A model generated the notes under the pieces. It was not told where the DNA came from. It ran no database searches and was given only the letters and a program-made list of their open reading frames with translations. A stretch of 47,062 nt of DNA, taken from Oscillospiraceae bacterium (GTDB lineage: Bacteria; Bacillota; Clostridia; Oscillospirales; Ruminococcaceae). The DNA lies in NCBI GenBank assembly GCA_017536625.1, contig JAFXGY010000021.1, forward strand, positions 1 to 47,062. Reading direction: 5' to 3'. The number at the start of each line of letters is the position of its first letter. Positions within the stretch are counted from its first letter, which is position 1. The position numbers and the translations under genes are program-made. Positions 42,208 through 47,062 of the stretch are shown here, one piece after another.

Positions 42208-42287
42208 GCACCGATATATTCTTCATCTTGGAAAGATGAGCATCACCTTAAAGGAAGAATATTTGTTTTGCATAATTTCGGTGCTCA
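42205..42287 (+). repeat. 83-nt element of three nested inverted repeats after dapA
   Basis: Outer arms TGAGCACCGA (42205-42214) and TCGGTGCTCA (42278-42287); middle arms ATATTCTTC (42216-42224) and GAAGAATAT (42254-42262); inner hairpin CATCTT-GGA-AAGATG (42224-42238). Each arm pair is perfect. The first three bases are the dapA stop codon. No T tract follows; the true terminator is 40 nt further on. It may be a structured RNA, a miniature repeat or a regulator of dapA mRNA life. Confidence 0.6.
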
Positions 42288-42324
42288 AAAGAATATTAAA
42301 ACGCAAATGCATATATATTGAAAT

Positions 42325-42362
42325 AAAAAGAGGAGAAAAGCAGTAGCTTTTCTCCTCTTTTT
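42325..42362. terminator. Bidirectional terminator between dapA and the PstS-like gene
   Basis: AAAAAGAGGAGAAAAGC (42325-42341) and GCTTTTCTCCTCTTTTT (42346-42362) pair perfectly with loop AGTA. A and T runs on both sides suit both convergent genes. Confidence 0.95.
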
Positions 42363-43517
42363 TCAGTTGATTGCAACATATCCCGTTTTTTCGATTATTT
42401 CCTGACCTTCTTCGGAAAGAATCCATTCGATAAGTTCATGGACGTTTTCATTTTCATTGCCTTCATAGGTTACTGCATAAAGAGGTCCGGTTATTGGGTA
42501 GGTTCCGTTTTTTATATTTTCAACCGTCGGCGCAACGCCATCGATGCTCAGAATCTTTATATCCGGATTTTTAATAATTCCCTCGAGATAATATCGGAAC
42601 GAAAAACCGATGGAACCGGATTTGCTGCGATAATCCGAAACCCGCTCCACAATTCCGGACATTAAATCATTCACCATTTCGGTTGGCGCTTCCATAATTT
42701 CAGTTCCGTTCATAAAGCGTATAAGCATGCTTTGGCTTCCGCTTCCTTCATTGCGCTGATAGGCGGCTATTTTTTCGTTTTTTCCGCCAAGTTCCTTCCA
42801 GTTCGTTATTTCTCCGGAATAAATGGCTCTCACCTGTTCGGAAGTAAGATTATCGATGGGGTTATCCTTGTGAACAAAGAAAACAAATGCGTCATAACCA
42901 ATGGGAGTATAAACAAATTCCGTTCCGTGGTATTTTGCTTCTTCTATCTGTTCTTCGGACGGATATGCGCCGAAGAAAATATCGGTCTGCCTTTCGCCAA
43001 GCATTTTATATCCGCCGACGGTGTTGTTATATTCAAAAACACCGTCCCAAAGTTCCGTGGTTTCGGGATAAACCGCATTTACAAAAGCGGAATATACGGG
43101 GAAAACCGCCGCCGCGCCATCGACTATTGGCAGATTATCTTCAAACTTAAGACTTGAATCTTCATCAAGAGTTGCAATTTTCGATTCTTCTTCAAAAGGA
43201 AGATATTCATGTACGTTGATATTCGGGGTCGTATTTATGGTTATGCTTCTGTCATAAGCCTCTGCTCCGAACTTGATTCCGGTTATAACGGCAGTTACGG
43301 CAAAAAATATGCTCCAGCCAATGAGCACCTTTTTTCTGTTTTTTACCCATATCATAGGAATAAAAAACGCAAATAATACCGCCATTAAAGCATACGCTAT
43401 AAATTCGCTGTATACGATAAGTCCGATAAAAAGCGATGCAAAAAATGAAATAGGGATTATTACCGCCGTGAGGACTGCTTTGCAGATTATATCGACCCAT
43501 TTTTTGCTTTTGTCCAT
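42363..43517 (-). CDS. PstS-like phosphate-binding domain protein with N-terminal membrane helices
   Basis: A 384-aa protein. Residues 10-90 contain three membrane helices ('AVLTAVIIPISFFASLFIGLIVY', 'FIAYALMAVLFAFFIPMIWV', 'VLIGWSIFFAVTAVITGI') instead of a lipoprotein signal; the rest is a periplasmic-binding-protein domain of PstS type ('VDGAAAVFPVYSAFVNAVYP', 'DIFFGAYPSEEQIEEAKYHG', 'VFFVHKDNPIDNLTSEQVRAIYSGEITNWKELGG', 'YQRNEGSGSQSMLIRFM'). The last motif, N-x-G-S-G-S, binds phosphate in PstS. No pstCAB transporter is next to it, so it may be a sensor rather than a transport subunit. Confidence 0.83.
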   Translation of the reverse strand: MDKSKKWVDIICKAVLTAVIIPISFFASLFIGLIVYSEFIAYALMAVLFAFFIPMIWVKNRKKVLIGWSIFFAVTAVITGIKFGAEAYDRSITINTTPNINVHEYLPFEEESKIATLDEDSSLKFEDNLPIVDGAAAVFPVYSAFVNAVYPETTELWDGVFEYNNTVGGYKMLGERQTDIFFGAYPSEEQIEEAKYHGTEFVYTPIGYDAFVFFVHKDNPIDNLTSEQVRAIYSGEITNWKELGGKNEKIAAYQRNEGSGSQSMLIRFMNGTEIMEAPTEMVNDLMSGIVERVSDYRSKSGSIGFSFRYYLEGIIKNPDIKILSIDGVAPTVENIKNGTYPITGPLYAVTYEGNENENVHELIEWILSEEGQEIIEKTGYVAIN

Positions 43518-43649
43518 ATTGTTCTCCTCCGATGTTTTTATTTTATACTTCTGATTTGATTATAACCCAAAGGTTAATTTTTTCAATAAAAGAGCCGCAA
43601 TATTAAACAAAAATTAATAATTGATTTTTCCGCAGAAAAACTTTTTAAG

Positions 43650-43678
43650 TTGTAATATATATTAAAATATGATAAAAT
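43650..43678 (+). promoter_or_regulatory. Candidate promoter of the ABC permease gene
   Basis: TTGTAA (43650-43655), 17-nt spacer, TAAAAT (43673-43678), about 43 nt before the ATG. The remainder of the 43518-43720 gap is very AT-rich and must also hold the divergent promoter of the PstS-like gene, which I cannot fix. Confidence 0.5.
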
Positions 43679-43720
43679 ATCCTTCGGATTATTTTCTCTA
43701 ATCGAAAAGAGGTTTGATAT

Positions 43721-46700
43721 ATGCGAAAAATCGCTTTGCGCGGTCTTATCGGACAAAAACGCAATACGGCTTTACTTTGGAGCGTTGTAGCTCTTTCTTT
43801 TTTGTTTCTTGTTCTTTCCACCACAATAATTACTTCTCTTCAGGAAACAGACGAACGCCAACGCAACGAAACATACGGAAAATGGCAGGTTATGGCTGCG
43901 GATTTTGAACTTACAGGAACGGAATATTACGAAGGCGGTTCCGGTCTTGTTCTTTCGGAAGAAATTATCGAAGCTATAACATCAAAAGCGGATGAATCAA
44001 TCGTTCTTCCGATGGTATCCGTTTCCGGCGTTGATTATTTTTCGGGCGATAATGAATATTATATTACTCCATATTCAGATGATTTTATCGAATCCGGAAA
44101 TCTTACACTTAAAGAAGGTTATTGGCCGAAAGAAAAAAACGAAATCGCTCTTGAATATGCAAGGCTTTCTTCCCTTAATTTAAAGCTCGGCGATACTTTT
44201 ACGGTTGTTTCTCAAGTAACCATAGACGCAAATTCCGATTATATCGCAAGACTCGGCGAGATTTCGGAACTTGCCAAAGAAGATATTATAAAGGAAGGCA
44301 TTGAGCTTTTTAACAAAAAAGCATGGAACGAAGTAAATAATTCCGTTCTCAATTTCAATAAAACCGTATATGAAGAATTTTTCCTCATTTATCCCGGACA
44401 GCGTGAAGGAAGCGTTCTTTCCATGTATCTTGCGGATGATGAACACCCGAACGGAAGAATTATTCCCTTCGATGAAATGACCGAGGAACAGTTCGTAAGA
44501 GCATACACGGGTTTTATTGATTCTTCCATAGGAATCGACATTACCGGATATATGATCCCACACATGACCGAAGAAGAAATCAATTATTTTTTCGGTCTTA
44601 CAGCCGATCTGATAGGTTATGAAAACCTCAATATCCGCGTAACCATCAACAAAAAAGATATTATAATCAATATTCCGTTTACGTATAAAATCTGCGGAGT
44701 GGTAGATACTTTTTCTGACAGATGGGATACTGGGATGCTTCCTCTCCCAAGTGGATTTGTTACGGAAGAAAACTACCTTGTTTATATAAACGGATAGAAA
44801 AAGGTTCTTGAAAAATATGATAAATTTAGTTTCAAGCCTTATAACAGCATTGTTTTCCTTTCTGATAATGCAAAAAATTCCGCAAGAACCCTTTGGAATG
44901 ACGTTGCGGCGGTAATAGAAGAGAAAAACGGAATTTCCATTGATAAAAGTATTATGGAAAATCCTCATGATCTTTCCGAAATAAGGCTCAACCGTTTTGC
45001 ATATCCCGCTTCCTCAGAAGGCGGAAACAAAACTCTTGCTCTTGTTACGGTTATTCTTTTTGTGACGACAGTATGTGCCGTTTTCCAGATTTTCTTTACC
45101 CAGATGAGAAAACGCCTGCGCAGAATCGTGCTTATGAAATCCATAGGTGCCGAAAGCAGACAGATTGCTCAGATGCTTCTTTGGGAATTTATATATTTCT
45201 GCATAACTGCCCTTCCGGTTGGAACGGCAATCGGTCTTGGCGGAGCATATTTTACCGTTTTTGCGCTCGAAAAAATCCAGGAGAGAGATATTATATATAC
45301 TGTTGATCCTCTTATCCTTATTTTTGCTCTTTTGGCGGGAACAGCAGCTCTCTTTATCGGAATGATGATTCCGAGCATAAAGGCAATTGGAATTCCCCTT
45401 ACAGGAAGAACCGCAAGGAAAAAGCCTCTTGCTCCGCCGAAAAAGGACATTCAGCAGAATTTCTTTAATGTAACGCTCCGCGGACTTTCTGCAAACAAAA
45501 GCAGAACCCTTGGAAACGGCGCACTTTGCCTTTTTATGATGCTTATAATGACTCTTTGCATATTTATTGGCTTCCGTTTTATTACTCCTTACCGCGAAAC
45601 GGTTCAGCGTGATAACAGACCTGATTATCTTCTGAGACTCCCCTATTCCGTTTCCGACCGTCAGCTTCCGGAATATATGGAAGAACTGGAATCTCTCGGC
45701 GTATGTGAATCCATTGACGTTCAGCGTACCGGAGATGATTTGCTCCTTGAAAAATCCGTTGAAAGTTTTCTTCTTGATGCGGCTTTTGGTGAAGATATAA
45801 AAACAGCTTTGAATTCTTATGGCGATGATTTCAGCGGATATCCCGTTACCCTTTATGCGGTTTCTTCCGAAAGCGAACTTTTCGAAAAATTCAGCTCCGC
45901 CGCAACGTATGGAACTGTTGATAAGGAGAACTTCGAGGCAGGAAACGAGGTTATCGTTTTTGTTCCGCTTTACAGCGATGAGAAAATCAAAAACAAAGAA
46001 CTCACCGGTTACGGATGGGAAAGGGTCGATTCCGCCGGAATTGACACCACCTATTATGAAGAATATAAAAATGTTTATAAAACCGATGACGGAATCTCTG
46101 CCGGAGAAAGAATAACACTCGGCGCGAGCACACGTTATTACGGCGGAAGCGGTTTTACTCATAAACTTGAAACGAAAAAAGTCAAAGTTTCCGCGGTTAT
46201 AAACTATTTCCCGGATGAAGGCGTTTGGCCGATAAGCGGTTCCGACGAAGGATATCAGATAGTCTGTTCCGCAAAACTTGCAGGAAAACTTCTTCCCAAC
46301 TCCATGCGAACCCGTTCTTCGAATGAAGTTCGCGCACTTAAAGTTATGTATCTTTCCACCGGTTACGGTACCACGGATTTTTACATAACAGCAAAAGAAG
46401 GACTTTCAAAATATGATATCGATACCACCCTTCTTGTTTATTCGAGAAGCAAATATATGGATATCGAATTTTATCACGAAAGCAACAGCAAACTTCTTCA
46501 GGACGGAATCAATAATATTCTTCTTGTGGGTCTTCTTGGGCTTACGGCAATTCTTCTTGCCCTTATGATTTTTGCGAACACCGTTTCTTCGGATATCGAG
46601 CAGGAAAGAAACAAAATCGGAATACTCCAGTCCCTCGGAGTCAGCAACAAACAGCTTATAAAACGTCAGCTTTATATCGGACTTGCTGTTTCCGGTGCGG

Positions 46701-46915
46701 CGGTGTTTATTTCGAATTTGCTCCTTTGGGGCGGAATCGCAGTTTTTGCGCTTCTTTCGGATGCGGTGCTCGGAAACCTTCTTTGGGGATATCCGGTTCT
46801 TCTTCATATCATCGCCTGCGTCGTTCTTGCGGCGATAATCACGATTCTCTATATTCTTCCCATGAAGAGCATACAGAAATATCTTCCCATAGAAAATATC
46901 AAAACAAGAAAGTGA
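43721..46915 (+). pseudogene. FtsX-type ABC transporter permease, interrupted by in-frame TAG
   Basis: A large MacB/FtsX-family permease. Read through the break it has 1064 codons with a normal plan: N-terminal helix ('LLWSVVALSFLFLVLST'), extracellular domain to about residue 425, three helices with FtsX core ('VTVILFVTTVCAVFQIFF', 'RRIVLMKSIGAESRQIAQMLL'), a second helix (about residue 600), second extracellular domain, and three final helices with 'IEQERNKIGILQSLGVSNKQL'. TAG stands at codon 359 (44795-44797) and the frame is open on both sides; 52 codons after it link to 'MENPHDLSE'. One substitution from AAG, CAG or GAG would restore it. Its ATPase gene follows, so the unit was functional until recently, or the stop is an error or is read through. 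A re-start at 44954 would lack the first helix. Confidence 0.8.
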
Positions 46916-46925
46916 GGCTTTTTGA

Positions 46926-47062
46926 ATGGATATTTTAAGAACCGAAGGTCTTTATAAAACTTATAACGAAGGCAGCGAAAACGAAGTTCATGCGCTGAAG
47001 CCTCTGGATATTTCCGTGGAGGAAGGAGTGTTTTATGCCATAATCGGAAGAAGCGGCTCGGG
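46926..47062 (+). CDS. ABC transporter ATP-binding protein, N-terminal part
   Basis: The first 45 codons of an ABC ATPase, cut by the window end. The A-loop aromatic is in 'GLYKTYNEG', followed by 'VHALKPLDISVEEGVFYAIIGRSGSG', the start of Walker A. This is the MacB/LolD-type subgroup that pairs with FtsX-like permeases. The ATG is 10 nt after the permease stop, so the two are co-transcribed. Confidence 0.93.
   Translation, partial: MDILRTEGLYKTYNEGSENEVHALKPLDISVEEGVFYAIIGRSGS

Noticed and set aside
44795-44797. Pyrrolysine at the permease TAG
   Set aside because: Pyrrolysine is known in methylamine methyltransferases and a few others; a transporter extracellular domain is an unlikely host, and nothing in the window encodes the pyl system.
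45014-46162. A 382-codon minus-strand frame
   Set aside because: Antisense to the FtsX-type permease, with no domain or ribosome binding site.

Overview
The window looks like chromosomal DNA of a spore-forming, anaerobic member of the Clostridia. The evidence is a complete spoIIIAA-AH operon, spoIIM and cwlD, a SCIFF (six-cysteine) ranthipeptide locus, a T-box leader on tyrS, rubredoxin, low to moderate GC, and ribosome binding sites rich in GGAGG. TTG starts are frequent (eleven supported here). Placement below class (an Oscillospirales-like gut lineage would fit) is inference. No transposon, prophage, plasmid module or CRISPR array is visible.

Region 1 (1-25.4 kb) has 31 protein genes, all on the + strand. 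It opens with a tRNA cluster (Phe partial, Gly, Cys). A small metabolic set follows: GNAT acetyltransferase, L-asparaginase, alpha/beta hydrolase, isochorismatase-family hydrolase and an unrecognised AT-rich gene. Then come ligA and the spoIIIA operon, which carries a sigma-E-like promoter directly behind the ligA terminator. After that is the conserved clostridial block nusB, TsaD-like, xseA, xseB, ispA, dxs, tlyA, nadK, argR, recN. T-box-controlled tyrS is next. The region ends with a cobalamin lower-ligand assembly cluster (cobT, cobU, cobS, a short second CobU-like gene, cobC).

Region 2 (25.4-33.8 kb) has mixed strands. It holds an ECF sigma factor with its DUF4179-type anti-sigma factor, a TIM-barrel epimerase-like enzyme, tRNA-Val, and a methyltransferase co-transcribed with a TrpR-like repressor whose promoter carries two operator-like palindromes. 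It continues with cwlD, radA and a GME-fold-like gene, and ends with a Xer-type tyrosine recombinase. A 28-bp inverted repeat with the 11-6-11 layout of a dif site lies in the recombinase 5' leader. The loss of strand bias at 25.4 kb together with this site suggests, but does not prove, proximity to the replication terminus.

Region 3 (33.7-40 kb) is mostly minus strand: spoIIM, the SCIFF maturase gene scfB, the SCIFF peptide gene scfA (52 aa, too short for ordinary gene calling), a TIGR04086 membrane protein, yajC, tgt and queA. An XRE regulator and a rubredoxin on the opposite strand separate tgt from queA. scfB is cut by one clean in-frame TAA before its SPASM cluster domain.

Region 4 (40-47 kb) carries asd and dapA (lysine/diaminopimelate pathway) with unusual RNA structures on both sides of dapA. 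A membrane-anchored PstS-like protein follows, then a large FtsX-type ABC permease interrupted by one in-frame TAG, and the start of its ATPase. The two clean nonsense codons about 10 kb apart, the dif-like site, the recurrent GTGCTCA heptamer and the repeated hairpin-before-start arrangement are the points most worth a second look.
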